Assembly (NCBI RefSeq): GCF_030852425.1
Contig: NZ_NSDM01000004.1
Span: 1-64,000 of the forward strand
Length of the DNA: 64,000 nt
DNA from: Saccharothrix longispora
Lineage (GTDB): Bacteria; Actinomycetota; Actinomycetes; Mycobacteriales; Pseudonocardiaceae
Direction: 5' to 3'
The notes beneath the pieces are model-generated. The model worked only from the letters and a program-made list of their open reading frames with translations. It was not told the origin of the DNA and searched no databases. Positions within the stretch are counted from its first letter, which is position 1, and every line of letters starts with the position of its first letter. The position numbers and the translations under genes were made by a program. This document shows positions 44,966 to 53,142 of this stretch, in pieces.

Positions 44966-45724
44966 ATGGCTGAACGATCTGGCGCCGGCGGCCGCCGCTT
45001 CGGTAGGAACTTCAACTACCAGGAGTGGGCGGTCGGCGGCTTCCAATTCGCTGAGCCGGATGCCGACCCCACACAGGACGAGGAAGCCGAGGACGCACCC
45101 AACTCGTGGACGGGCCGCCGGGCTGCACGGGCGCAGGCGCCACGGGTCGAAGGCACAGGGCAGGGGCAAGGCGACATGTCACAGCGTGAGGTTGACGACT
45201 CGTCGTACGACTACGACGACGTTCCCAACCGGTTCGACATCGACGGGTACGGCAGCGGGTTGTTCGGAGGTCCGGGCGCCGACCTGTTCGGCGCCCACGG
45301 CCTGCCCGACAGCGTGCCGGAACAGGTGCCCTACACGACCGGTCCGCAGCCGGTCGTGCGACGGGAGGAGAACCCGGCCGCCGAGTCGGGTTCGCTCGTC
45401 CGCCCGTACACCAGGACCGGTGGCCGTACCCGGCCCGACTACGACCTCGCGATCGAGGCGCTCATCTCCACCAGCGAGAAGGGCCTCGACCGGGACGCGG
45501 CCGTGCTCCCCGAGCACCGGTCCATCTGCGGGCTCTGCACCGACACGCGATCGGTGGCCGAAGTCGCCGCGCACCTCCGGCTGCCGCTGGGCGTGGCGCG
45601 GGTGCTGATCGGTGACATGGCGAGCATGGGTTTGGTTTTGATTCACCAGGGTGGCCTGGTCGTGGGGGACAGGCCGTCCATCGATTTCCTTGAGAGGGTG
45701 CTCAGTGGGCTTCGCAGGCTCTAG
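44966..45724 (+). CDS. DUF742-domain protein (CvnC-type)
   Basis: The 252-residue protein has a C-terminal DUF742 domain from about residue 130 (VRPYTRTGGRTRPDYDLAIEAL, CTDTRSVAEVAAHLRLPLGVARVLIGDM, FLERVLSGLRRL) with a winged-helix-like pattern. The N-terminal 130 residues are unusually long, acidic and probably disordered. An internal ATG at 45177 would give a shorter form closer to the usual length of about 120-180. Its end overlaps the GTPase start by 20 nt. Confidence 0.9.
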   Translation: MAERSGAGGRRFGRNFNYQEWAVGGFQFAEPDADPTQDEEAEDAPNSWTGRRAARAQAPRVEGTGQGQGDMSQREVDDSSYDYDDVPNRFDIDGYGSGLFGGPGADLFGAHGLPDSVPEQVPYTTGPQPVVRREENPAAESGSLVRPYTRTGGRTRPDYDLAIEALISTSEKGLDRDAAVLPEHRSICGLCTDTRSVAEVAAHLRLPLGVARVLIGDMASMGLVLIHQGGLVVGDRPSIDFLERVLSGLRRL

Positions 45725-46310
45725 CCCCAACGCGGCCGAAGGCGCCAAGAAGCCGACGACCTCCGCGAAGATCGTGGTCGCGGGTGGCTTCGGCGTGGGC
45801 AAGACGACGTTCGTCGGTTCCGTGTCGGAGATCGTTCCGCTGACCACCGAAGCGGTGATGACCGAGGCCAGCGCCGGGGTCGACGACCTCTCGGCCACGC
45901 CGAACAAGGTCACGACGACGGTGGCCATGGACTTCGGCCGCGTGTCGTTGGACCAGGACCTGATCCTGTACCTGTTCGGGACGCCCGGGCAGCACAGGTT
46001 CTGGTTCATGTGGGACGACCTGGTACGGGGCGCCATCGGCGCGATCGTGCTGGTGGACACGCGCCGGTTGGCGGACGCGTTCGCGTCGATCGACTTCTTC
46101 GACGACCGGCAGCTGCCGTACGTCGTCGGGGTGAACTGCTTCGACGGTTTGCTGCACCACCGGATCGAGGACGTCCGGGACGCGCTGACCATCGACCAGT
46201 CCGTGCCGATCGTGACGTGCGACGCGCGCAACCGGCAGTCGACCAAGCAGACGCTGATCACGCTGGTGGAGCACGCCATGCGCCAGTGGATGTCCGTCCG
46301 CGCGGGCTGA
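45705..46310 (+). CDS. conservon small GTPase (CvnD-type)
   Basis: The 201-residue GTP-binding protein has G1 GGFGVGKTTFVGSVSEI, G3 FGTPGQHRFWFMWDD, a G4-like NCFD and a G5-like TCDAR. This matches the conservon/MglA-like GTPases of actinomycetes, which signal together with roadblock partners. GTG 45705 (product GFAGSSPNAAEGAKK) lies inside the DUF742 gene. A 20-bp hairpin follows the stop, closing the four-gene operon. Confidence 0.93.
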   Translation: MGFAGSSPNAAEGAKKPTTSAKIVVAGGFGVGKTTFVGSVSEIVPLTTEAVMTEASAGVDDLSATPNKVTTTVAMDFGRVSLDQDLILYLFGTPGQHRFWFMWDDLVRGAIGAIVLVDTRRLADAFASIDFFDDRQLPYVVGVNCFDGLLHHRIEDVRDALTIDQSVPIVTCDARNRQSTKQTLITLVEHAMRQWMSVRAG

Positions 46311-46320
46311 TCCGGACGTT

Positions 46321-46363
46321 CGTGATCGAGGGCGGCCCCCGGTGGGGGCCGCCCTCGATCACG
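46321..46363 (+). terminator. terminator of the conservon operon
   Basis: A perfect 20-bp stem joins 46321-46340 to 46344-46363 with the loop GGT, 10 nt after the GTPase stop. The next 134 bp to 46497 show nothing I can assign. Confidence 0.88.
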
Positions 46364-46497
46364 TCCGGCGAGGGCCGGGATCGCCGTACCCCGCCGGAGG
46401 TGCGGAGGGCGGGGACCCCGGGGCCCCTGCCGGGCACCGCGCGCGGAGGCGGGCGCGCCGCGCCCCGGGGCAGGCCGGTCCGCCGGTGCGACCGGGC

Positions 46498-46682
46498 TCA
46501 GTCGTCCCAGCCGCCGTCCCAGCCGCCGTCGCACTCCCACCAGTCGTCCCGGCATCCCCGGGTGGTCGTGGTGCTCGTACCCGGACCGGCGGCGGTCGGG
46601 GTGAGGGGGCGGCCAGGGCGCTGCCCGTGGACAGGGCGATCGCGGCGGTGGCGGCGAGCGCGGTCCTGCGGAAGATCCTCAT
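46498..46682 (-). pseudogene. frameshifted gene for a small secreted Trp/Gly/Asp-rich peptide
   Basis: ATG 46682 has AAGGGAG 8 nt upstream and opens a clean signal peptide (MRIFRRTALAATAAIALSTG, then SALAA). In that frame the sequence turns into low-complexity Pro/Arg and runs past 46498. One frame over, the downstream part reads TPTAAGPGTSTTTTRGC and ends CDGGWDGGWDD with a TGA at 46498. One extra base in the C-run (G-run at 46605-46609 on the plus strand) would join them into a roughly 60-residue secreted peptide with two cysteines. It is either a true frameshift or a sequencing error. Confidence 0.6.
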
Positions 46683-46789
46683 CGGGGTGGCTCCCTTCAC
46701 GTCGTCGTGCGGGCGTCCGGGGACGCCCCGCCCACGACGCCAGGTCGCCGCGACGACACCGACAGGTGGTCGCGCGCCACGTCCGGTGA

Positions 46790-49036
46790 CTACGCGCCGT
46801 CGTCCTCGACCAGCGCGGCCGACGTGATGCGGTGCAGCGGGAACCGGCGCACCTCGCCGTAGCTGACGTCCACGCCCTCCAGCACGCCACCGCCCACGAC
46901 GTGCGGCGTGATGACGCGCCGCGCCGCCGTGCCGTGCCCGTCGACGAAGTCGACCAGCACGCTGCGGCCCAGCCTGGCCGCGCGTTGGAGCAGGTCGAGG
47001 GTCGCGGACGGTCCCGCGCCCAGGTGACCGGGCACCGACACGCGCGCGCCACCCGTCGTGGTCGCCGCCCGGTCGCCCGCCCGCACCAGGCGCACCAGCT
47101 CGCCCAGCTGCTCGTCGGACGGCGTGGTCGGCTGCGCCGTCCTGCGGCGCCCCTTGCCGGCGATCCGCCGGCCGCCCTCGCGCAGGTCGAGCACCCGGCC
47201 GTCCGGTCCCTCCGCCGAGGGCGCGAACCCCGCCGCGCGCAGCACGTCCAGCACCTCGGCCAGCGGCAGCGGGCCGACCAGCACGGTCGGCGCGATCCGG
47301 CGCAGCTCCAGCCGCTCGGCCGCCGGGTGCGCGAGCACCTCGGCGACCAGCACCGGGTCGTCGCAGCGCAGGAACGACCCGGCCGCGCCGCCGCGCAGCC
47401 TGCCGTGCTTGCGGGCCGCGTCGTCGATCAGGTAGGTCAGCGACTGCGGCACCGGCGTCCGCGACCGCGCCCGGAACAGCTCGTGCAGGTCGGCGGCGCT
47501 GCGGCCCGCGTCGAACGCCCGCCGCACGGACCCCTCGTGCACCCGGTAGACGGTCGCCCCGCCCGCCGACTCGACGTCCGCGACCAGCGCGATCTCGTCG
47601 GCCAGCTCCGGGTCCAGCCGGCCGGGCGCGACGACGGTCAGGTCGGCCTGCACCAGCACGTGGTCGACCGGCGCGGGCAGCGCGTCGCCGAGCCGCTTGG
47701 CCGCCGCGGCGGGGCCCTCGGCGAGCAGCGTGCGGCCCTGCGCGGTGAGGGCGCCCAGCGCGAGCACGCCCACCGCCGTGCCCTCCTCGACGGTCCAGCG
47801 CACCAGCTCGTCGCGCAGCCGACCGCCCCGCCGGGGCGCGCGCCACGCCAGCACGGCCGCCAGCTCGTCCGGGTCGGTGACCGACGTGCCGGGCTCCAGC
47901 GCGGCGAGCGCTTCGAGGACGCGTCGCCGGTCGCGCGGCGCGGCGGGGCGGTTCAGCTCCGGCGCCAGGGGGTTGAGCAGGCGGTCGCGGTCGTCGCGCC
48001 GCCCGATCAGGCCCGGCAGCCGGGGCAGGTCGACCCACGCCTGGGCGAGCGTCGCCCACCGGTGCTCGGGCGCGGAGACGAGCCACGCGTCGGTCTGCGT
48101 CGTCGGCACCCACTCCGGTTCGGCGCCGTCGCTGTCGGCCACCAGGCCCGCGTTGACGACCAGTTCCACCAGCAGCGCGGCCCGGCGCTCGTCGACGTCG
48201 AGGTCCCGGGCGAGCTTGCGCAGCTCGCGCACGCCGACGCCGCCCGACCGCAGCACCGGGGGCGGCTCGTCCGACCAGGCGCGCAGCAGCGCCTCGACGT
48301 GCCGGGACAGCTCCAGCGCCGCGCCGCCGCCGGTGTGGTCCACCGTCGCCGGGTCGCGCTCCACCGTGCCCAGCGCGGGCTCCTTCGCCTGCACGGGGCC
48401 GAGCGGGGACGCGCCGCGCACCTTCAGCCCGACCTCGCGCGGCAGCTCGACGGTCTGCGCGTCGCGCCGGACCAGCAGGCCGCGGGCGAGCAGCTTCTGG
48501 ATCGGCGTCGTCGCGCCCTCCAGGGGCACGAGCCGCGTGGCGTCCTTCGTCTGCCCGACCGGCGGCCCGGCGGCGAGGGCCCGCAGCACGCGCCGCTCGT
48601 CCTCGGGCAGGTCGTCCACGTCGACGTCGGCGAGGCCGGGCACGGAGCGGCCCAGGCCGCACGGGAACGGGTTGACCGCGTCCCGCGACGCCGGCGGGGT
48701 GGAGATCGCGTCGTCGGGCCCCCACAGCAGCGCCCGCGCGCGCAGCAGCCGCAGCGCCGGCCGCACGTCGGTCTTCCCGAACAGGGCGCGGACGGCCTTC
48801 GCGTCGACCGGCGCGAGGTCCGCGTCCAGCACGAGCAGCGCTTCGAGCACGGTCAGCGTGAGCGTGTCGAGGTCTTCGCAGGCCCGCGCCACGGAGGCGC
48901 GCGAGCCGATGCGGGTGGCCAGTACGGCGGTGTCGGCGGGCGGTGGCGTGGCCAGGTCCGGCCGGGCGCGCAGCAGTGCCACGAGCGCGGGGTCCTCCTG
49001 CGCCCGCAGCCACTCGGCGAGGGTGGTGCCGGACAT
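46790..49036 (-). CDS. helicase-associated (Helicase_C_3-like) protein with C-terminal WYL-like domain
   Basis: The 748-residue protein begins MSGTTLAEWLRAQEDPALVALLRARPDL. It matches the large actinobacterial proteins annotated as helicase C-terminal or helicase-associated, which resemble the XPB/Ssl2 N-terminal region. It lacks Walker motifs. A winged-helix-like region near 240-310 and a C-terminal WYL-like beta domain (RVITPHVVGGGVLEGVDVSYGEVRRFPLHRI) suggest DNA or nucleotide sensing. In Streptomyces such genes often neighbour XPB; here XPB is about 11 kb away. GTG codons at 49042 and 49045 are alternative starts. Confidence 0.8.
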   Translation of the reverse strand: MSGTTLAEWLRAQEDPALVALLRARPDLATPPPADTAVLATRIGSRASVARACEDLDTLTLTVLEALLVLDADLAPVDAKAVRALFGKTDVRPALRLLRARALLWGPDDAISTPPASRDAVNPFPCGLGRSVPGLADVDVDDLPEDERRVLRALAAGPPVGQTKDATRLVPLEGATTPIQKLLARGLLVRRDAQTVELPREVGLKVRGASPLGPVQAKEPALGTVERDPATVDHTGGGAALELSRHVEALLRAWSDEPPPVLRSGGVGVRELRKLARDLDVDERRAALLVELVVNAGLVADSDGAEPEWVPTTQTDAWLVSAPEHRWATLAQAWVDLPRLPGLIGRRDDRDRLLNPLAPELNRPAAPRDRRRVLEALAALEPGTSVTDPDELAAVLAWRAPRRGGRLRDELVRWTVEEGTAVGVLALGALTAQGRTLLAEGPAAAAKRLGDALPAPVDHVLVQADLTVVAPGRLDPELADEIALVADVESAGGATVYRVHEGSVRRAFDAGRSAADLHELFRARSRTPVPQSLTYLIDDAARKHGRLRGGAAGSFLRCDDPVLVAEVLAHPAAERLELRRIAPTVLVGPLPLAEVLDVLRAAGFAPSAEGPDGRVLDLREGGRRIAGKGRRRTAQPTTPSDEQLGELVRLVRAGDRAATTTGGARVSVPGHLGAGPSATLDLLQRAARLGRSVLVDFVDGHGTAARRVITPHVVGGGVLEGVDVSYGEVRRFPLHRITSAALVEDDGA

Positions 49037-49094
49037 CCTCACCACGGTATATGCCCGCCGCGCCGGCCCGTCGTGCGACTCCGGTCCCGAGCGG

Positions 49095-49502
49095 TCAGTC
49101 GAGCACCGCGGTGGCCTCGACCTCGACCATCAGGTCGGGTTCGGCGAGCGCGGCGACGCCCACCAGCGTGGCGGGCGGGACCGGGGTCACGCCGAGCTTC
49201 GCGGCGGCCCGCCCGACGCCCTCCAGGAAGGCGGGCATCTTGTCGGGCGTCCAGTCGACGACGTACACGGTCAGCTTCGCCACGTCGTCGAAGGACGCGC
49301 CGACCGCGGCCAGGGCGGTGCCGACGTTGAGGTACGCCTGCTCGGCCTGCGCGGCGAGGTCGCCCTCGCCGACCCGGTTGCCGTCGCCGTCCCGGGCGAC
49401 CTGCCCGGCCACGAAGACCAGCTTCGAGCCGGTGGCGACCGACACCTGCCGGTACACGCCCGCCTTCGGCAGCCCGTCGGGGTTCACCAGGGTGATGGCC
49501 AT
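49095..49502 (-). CDS. RidA-family protein
   Basis: The 135-residue protein of the YjgF/RidA family typically deaminates reactive enamine/imine intermediates and forms trimers. Conserved parts include KLVFVAGQVARDGDGNRVGEGDLAAQAEQA and the C-terminal PATLVGVAALAEPDLMVEVEA. The residue aligning with the catalytic Arg of RidA (usually R-x-x-V near the C-terminus) appears replaced, since the sequence here is PPATLVGV. A Shine-Dalgarno GAGGAG lies 5 nt before ATG. It shares a divergent promoter palindrome with the TetR gene. Confidence 0.88.
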   Translation of the reverse strand: MAITLVNPDGLPKAGVYRQVSVATGSKLVFVAGQVARDGDGNRVGEGDLAAQAEQAYLNVGTALAAVGASFDDVAKLTVYVVDWTPDKMPAFLEGVGRAAAKLGVTPVPPATLVGVAALAEPDLMVEVEATAVLD

Positions 49503-49526
49503 GCCAACTCCTCACGTCGTGGATGC

Positions 49527-49562
49527 GGACAGACCATAGCATTGCAATGCTATGGTCTGTCC
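49527..49562. promoter_or_regulatory. 36-bp perfect palindromic operator between ridA-like and tetR genes
   Basis: The 18-bp arms at 49527-49544 and 49545-49562 are exact inverse copies (half site GGACAGACCATAGCATTG). Each arm contains a TATGGT box pointing outwards, so both divergent -10 elements lie inside the palindrome. It is very probably the binding site of the adjacent TetR repressor. Confidence 0.88.
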
Positions 49563-50174
49563 ATGGTCAGGACGAGGGACCCGGCGGTGCGCACCCTGCT
49601 CGTCGAGCGGGCCGCGCACCTGCTCCGCGCCCGCGAACCCGTCACCCTGCGCTCGCTGGTCGCCGGCACCGGTGTGTCGACGATGGCCGTCTACACCCAC
49701 TTCGGCGGCATGGACGGCGTGTGGCGCGCCCTGCGCCAGGAGGGCTTCACGCGCCTGGCGGCCAGGTTCGCCGCGGTGACCGCCACCGACGACCCGGTCC
49801 GCGACCTGACCGCGCTGTGCGCCGCCTACCTCGGCAACGCCCTGGACCACCCCGACCTGTACCGGGTCATGTTCGACGCGGACTTCGACCTGGAGGACCT
49901 CCAGGCCGCCGACGACACCCTGGAACACCTGGTCCAGGCCGTCCGCCGGGGCCGCGCGGCGGGCCGCTTCCGCGCCGGCACCGTCCCGCTGGACCTGGCC
50001 ACGCAGAGCTGGGTCGTCGGCCACGGGCTGGTCTCGCTGGTCGGCACCGGCCCCCTGCCGCGCGAGGCGCTCGCCCACGGCCCCGTCCTGCTGTCCGCGC
50101 TGTTCACCGGCGCGGGTGACGACCCCGACCGGTGCCGCCGGTCGGTCGCGCTGGGGTGGGAGGGCCTCGGCTGA
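49563..50174 (+). CDS. TetR-family regulator
   Basis: The 203-residue repressor has an N-terminal helix-turn-helix (TLRSLVAGTGVSTMAVYTHFGGMDGVW) and a C-terminal ligand domain of the TetR_C type (DDPVRDLTALCAAYLGNALDHPDLYRVMF, LDLATQSWVVGHGLVSLV). The ATG is preceded by TATGGT at a 6-nt distance, so the mRNA is probably leaderless. It is divergent from the RidA-like gene and likely represses it and itself through the shared palindrome. Confidence 0.92.
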   Translation: MVRTRDPAVRTLLVERAAHLLRAREPVTLRSLVAGTGVSTMAVYTHFGGMDGVWRALRQEGFTRLAARFAAVTATDDPVRDLTALCAAYLGNALDHPDLYRVMFDADFDLEDLQAADDTLEHLVQAVRRGRAAGRFRAGTVPLDLATQSWVVGHGLVSLVGTGPLPREALAHGPVLLSALFTGAGDDPDRCRRSVALGWEGLG

Positions 50175-50176
50175 GC

Positions 50177-50221
50177 GGGACCCGGCCTGAGGGGACCCGG
50201 CCTGAGGGGACCCGGCCCGGG
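50177..50221 (+). repeat. 15-bp tandem repeat, three copies
   Basis: GGGACCCGGCCTGAG occurs twice perfectly and once with changes in its last four bases. It lies between the convergent tetR and exonuclease genes and is intergenic. Confidence 0.8.
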
Positions 50222-50230
50222 CGGACCCCG

Positions 50231-50806
50231 TCAGGGCTCCAGGTCGGGCGGGGTGGTGGGCTCCTCCGGCCACGCGCCGCGCGCGACCAGGTCGAGCACC
50301 AGGGCCCCGATGTTCCACGCGTCGTCCTCGCCCCGGTGGTGCCTGCCCTCCAGCGGCAGGCCGGCGATCTCCAGCGCCTGCGCCATGCCGGGCCGCCTGC
50401 GCAGGCCGTGCGCGCGGGTGAAGACCGCCCTGGCGTTCGTGTGGTGCCGCCCGAACGGGTAGCGCACGCCCGTCGCCCGGCACTGCCGGCCGAACTGGTT
50501 CCGGTCGTAGTCGCCCCAGCTCACCCACGGCCGCGTGCCCGCCGCGTGCTCCTCGGCCAGCAGTCGGCAGGCCTCCGCGAACGTCACGCCGCCGTCCACC
50601 TCGGCCTGCGTCAGGCCGGTCAGCCCGGTGCAGAACGCGCTCACGGTCGACCGCCGCGGCCGCACGAGCACCCCGTGCCGGGACACGCGCGTGCGCGCGG
50701 CCAGGTCCACGACGGTCAGCCCGACCTCCACGATCTCGCTCACCTGGCCGGGCGGGGGCTGCCCGTCCCAGCACGTCGCCTCGACGTCCACCACGTTGAC
50801 CAGCAC
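50231..50806 (-). CDS. DEDDh-family 3'-5' exonuclease
   Basis: The 191-residue exonuclease domain resembles the DnaQ/Eri-1 type. The metal residues are in NVVDVEATCW (Asp and Glu of motif I), SWGDYDRNQF (motif II) and the histidine-containing HHRGEDDAWNIGAL (motif III). It is a stand-alone domain, so it may trim RNA or DNA rather than proofread in a polymerase. The start ATG is followed directly by the first catalytic strand. Confidence 0.88.
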   Translation of the reverse strand: MLVNVVDVEATCWDGQPPPGQVSEIVEVGLTVVDLAARTRVSRHGVLVRPRRSTVSAFCTGLTGLTQAEVDGGVTFAEACRLLAEEHAAGTRPWVSWGDYDRNQFGRQCRATGVRYPFGRHHTNARAVFTRAHGLRRRPGMAQALEIAGLPLEGRHHRGEDDAWNIGALVLDLVARGAWPEEPTTPPDLEP

Positions 50807-50940
50807 CCGGGGAGGTTAGCCACCCCACAGGTGACGATGCTCTCCCGTTTCCCGCGCGTCCCGGTCCGGTCACCGCGTCGGCGCGGCGGCGGGGCCGTGA
50901 GGCACACTTGTGGCGAAGCAGGCACCACCGAGGAGGAACA

Positions 50941-51126
50941 GTGGCCAAGCTCCGCCCCGAGCGCATCGACCCGAACTGGCCGGAGGCCCCGGAAGGCGAC
51001 AAGCACGCGGTCAGCGAGTTGGCCGCCGACGTGCAGGGCGCGCTGTCCCCCTTCGGCAAGGTCACCTTCCCGCTGCCGGTGGAGGAACTCGGATACCACC
51101 ACCCGGTCACCGAGATCAACCGCTAG
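50941..51126 (+). CDS. small conserved hypothetical protein
   Basis: This 61-residue protein starts at GTG 50941, just after AGGAGGAACA, a strong ribosome-binding site. The sequence has KLRPERIDPNWPEAPEGDK near the start and FPLPVEELGYHHPVTEINR at the end. No membrane segment or known domain is seen. It lies 98 bp upstream of the malic enzyme and may be co-transcribed with it. I recall similar short proteins in related actinomycetes but know no function. Confidence 0.7.
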   Translation: MAKLRPERIDPNWPEAPEGDKHAVSELAADVQGALSPFGKVTFPLPVEELGYHHPVTEINR

Positions 51127-51224
51127 TCCCCGAGCGGCGCGCGCGGCGGTCGAGTCGCGCGCGTTCCGCAATCCATCCGGGACTACGCTCGACTCCCGCC
51201 GCGCAGTGCTCTATGGGAGGAACG

Positions 51225-52619
51225 ATGCCGGTCCCCGGCCCTGGATACTCGATCACCGTCCGCCTGGAGGCCCCGCCGTCGGCGTCGGCCGCCGGTGACC
51301 TCACGTCGGCGGTCGGTCGGGCCGGTGGTGTCATCACCGCCTTCGACGTCGTCGAGTCCCACACCGACCGCGTGATCATCGACCTCACGTGCAACGCCCT
51401 GTCGGCCAACCACGCCAAGGACATCACCGACACCCTGGAGCTGCTGCCCGGGATCGTCGTGCGCAAGGTGTCCGACCGGACGTTCCTGGTCCACCTCGGC
51501 GGCAAGATCGAGATCTCGTCCAAGGTGCCGCTGCGCAACCGCGACGACCTCTCCCGCGCCTACACCCCCGGCGTCGCCCGGGTCTGCATGGCCATCGCCG
51601 AGAACCCGGACGACGCGCGCCGCCTCACCATCAAGCGCAACACGGTCGCCGTGGTCACCGACGGCTCCGCCGTGCTCGGCCTGGGCAACATCGGCCCCGC
51701 CGCCGCGCTGCCGGTGATGGAGGGCAAGGCGGCGCTGTTCAAGAAGTTCGCCGGCGTCGACGCGTGGCCGGTGTGCCTGGACACCCAGGACACCGAGGAG
51801 ATCATCCGCGCGGTGGAGCTGATCGCCCCCGTCTACGGCGGCATCAACCTGGAGGACATCGCCGCGCCCCGCTGCTTCGAGATCGAGGCGCGGCTGCGCG
51901 AGAAGCTCGACATCCCCGTCTTCCACGACGACCAGCACGGCACCGCGATCGTCGTGGTCGGCGCCCTGCGCAACGCGCTGCGCGTGGTCGGCAAGAAGAT
52001 CTCCGACTGCAAGCTCGTGGTGTGCGGCGTGGGCGCGGCGGGGTCGGCGATCATCCGGCTGCTGCTCAAGCAGGAGCCGGGTGACGTGGTCGCGGTCGAC
52101 GTGGACGGCATCGTGCACCGCGACCGACCCGGCCTGGACGACAACCTGAGGTCCATCGCCGCCGCCACCAACAAGGACAACGTCAGCGGCCGGCTGCACG
52201 ACGCGCTGGTCGGCGCGGACGTGTTCATCGGCGTGTCGGCCCCGAACCTGTTCGGCGCCGAGCAGGTCGCCACGATGAACTCCGACGCCATCGTGTTCGC
52301 GCTGGCCAACCCGGACCCGGAGATCGACCCGATGGAGGCGCAGAAGCACGCCGCCGTCGTGGCCACCGGGCGCAGCGACTTCCCGAACCAGATCAACAAC
52401 GTGCTCGCGTTCCCCGGCGTGTTCCGGGGCCTGCTGGACGCCCACGCGCGCACCATCACCGACGCCATGCTGCTGGCCGCGGCCAACGCCATCGCCGACG
52501 TGGTGGACGGCGAGCGGCTCAACGCGTCGTTCATCGTGCCCAGCGTGTTCGACAGCACCGTGGCGCCCGCCGTGGCGGAAGCGGTGCGCAAGGCGGCTGC
52601 CGACCAGGGCGGCGGCTGA
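51225..52619 (+). CDS. NAD(P)-dependent malic enzyme with N-terminal ACT-like domain
   Basis: The 464-residue cytoplasmic enzyme oxidatively decarboxylates malate to pyruvate. An N-terminal ACT-like regulatory domain ([33 protein letters not shown]) precedes the malic-enzyme core. The core has the substrate motif [18 protein letters not shown], metal ligands in [18 protein letters not shown] and [13 protein letters not shown], and a Rossmann motif [10 protein letters not shown]. The second part contains ALANPDPEI and [25 protein letters not shown] lies 4-5 nt before ATG 51225. It is a short bacterial form without the phosphotransacetylase domain. Confidence 0.93.
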   Translation: MPVPGPGYSITVRLEAPPSASAAGDLTSAVGRAGGVITAFDVVESHTDRVIIDLTCNALSANHAKDITDTLELLPGIVVRKVSDRTFLVHLGGKIEISSKVPLRNRDDLSRAYTPGVARVCMAIAENPDDARRLTIKRNTVAVVTDGSAVLGLGNIGPAAALPVMEGKAALFKKFAGVDAWPVCLDTQDTEEIIRAVELIAPVYGGINLEDIAAPRCFEIEARLREKLDIPVFHDDQHGTAIVVVGALRNALRVVGKKISDCKLVVCGVGAAGSAIIRLLLKQEPGDVVAVDVDGIVHRDRPGLDDNLRSIAAATNKDNVSGRLHDALVGADVFIGVSAPNLFGAEQVATMNSDAIVFALANPDPEIDPMEAQKHAAVVATGRSDFPNQINNVLAFPGVFRGLLDAHARTITDAMLLAAANAIADVVDGERLNASFIVPSVFDSTVAPAVAEAVRKAAADQGGG

Positions 52620-52655
52620 GCAAGCGCGACGTCGGGCGGTCGTGCCGCCGGGGCC

Positions 52656-52661
52656 TAGCAT
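52656..52661 (+). promoter_or_regulatory. leaderless -10 box (TAGCAT) of moaC
   Basis: TAGCAT, seven bases, then the moaC ATG at 52669, with no Shine-Dalgarno sequence. It is the likely promoter of the moaC-mogA-moaE operon. Confidence 0.6.
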
Positions 52662-52668
52662 CGGCGGC

Positions 52669-53142
52669 ATGACCCAGCAGTTCACGCACCTGGACCAGGC
52701 CGGGGCGGCCCGGATGGTCGACGTGTCCGGCAAGGAGCCGACCACCCGCACCGCCGTCGCCTCCGGCGTGCTGCGCACCACCGCCGAGGTGGTGGCGCTG
52801 CTCGCCCGCGACGGCCTGCCCAAGGGCGACGCGCTCGCCACGGCCCGGATCGCCGGGATCATGGCGGCCAAGCGCACGCCGGACCTGGTGCCGCTGTGCC
52901 ACCCCATCGCGCTCTCGGGCGTGGAGGTCGACCTGGAGCTCGGCGACGCCGAGGTCCGCGTCACGGCGACCGTGCGCACCGCCGACCGCACCGGCGTGGA
53001 GATGGAGGCGCTGACCGCGGTCGCCGTGGCCGGGCTGACCCTGCACGACATGGTGAAGGCGGTCGACCCGGCGGCGTCGATGGACGCGGTGCGCGTCGAG
53101 CGCAAGGAGGGCGGCAAGACCGGCCTCTGGGAGCGCCCGTGA
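52669..53142 (+). CDS. moaC: cyclic pyranopterin monophosphate synthase MoaC
   Basis: The 157-residue enzyme completes the first step of molybdopterin synthesis with MoaA. The active-site motif KRTPDLVPLCHPIALSGV, the upstream MVDVSGKEPTTRTAVASG and the final ALTAVAVAGLTLHDMVKAVD match the family closely. Its stop overlaps mogA by GTGA, starting a three-gene operon moaC-mogA-moaE. Confidence 0.96.
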   Translation: MTQQFTHLDQAGAARMVDVSGKEPTTRTAVASGVLRTTAEVVALLARDGLPKGDALATARIAGIMAAKRTPDLVPLCHPIALSGVEVDLELGDAEVRVTATVRTADRTGVEMEALTAVAVAGLTLHDMVKAVDPAASMDAVRVERKEGGKTGLWERP

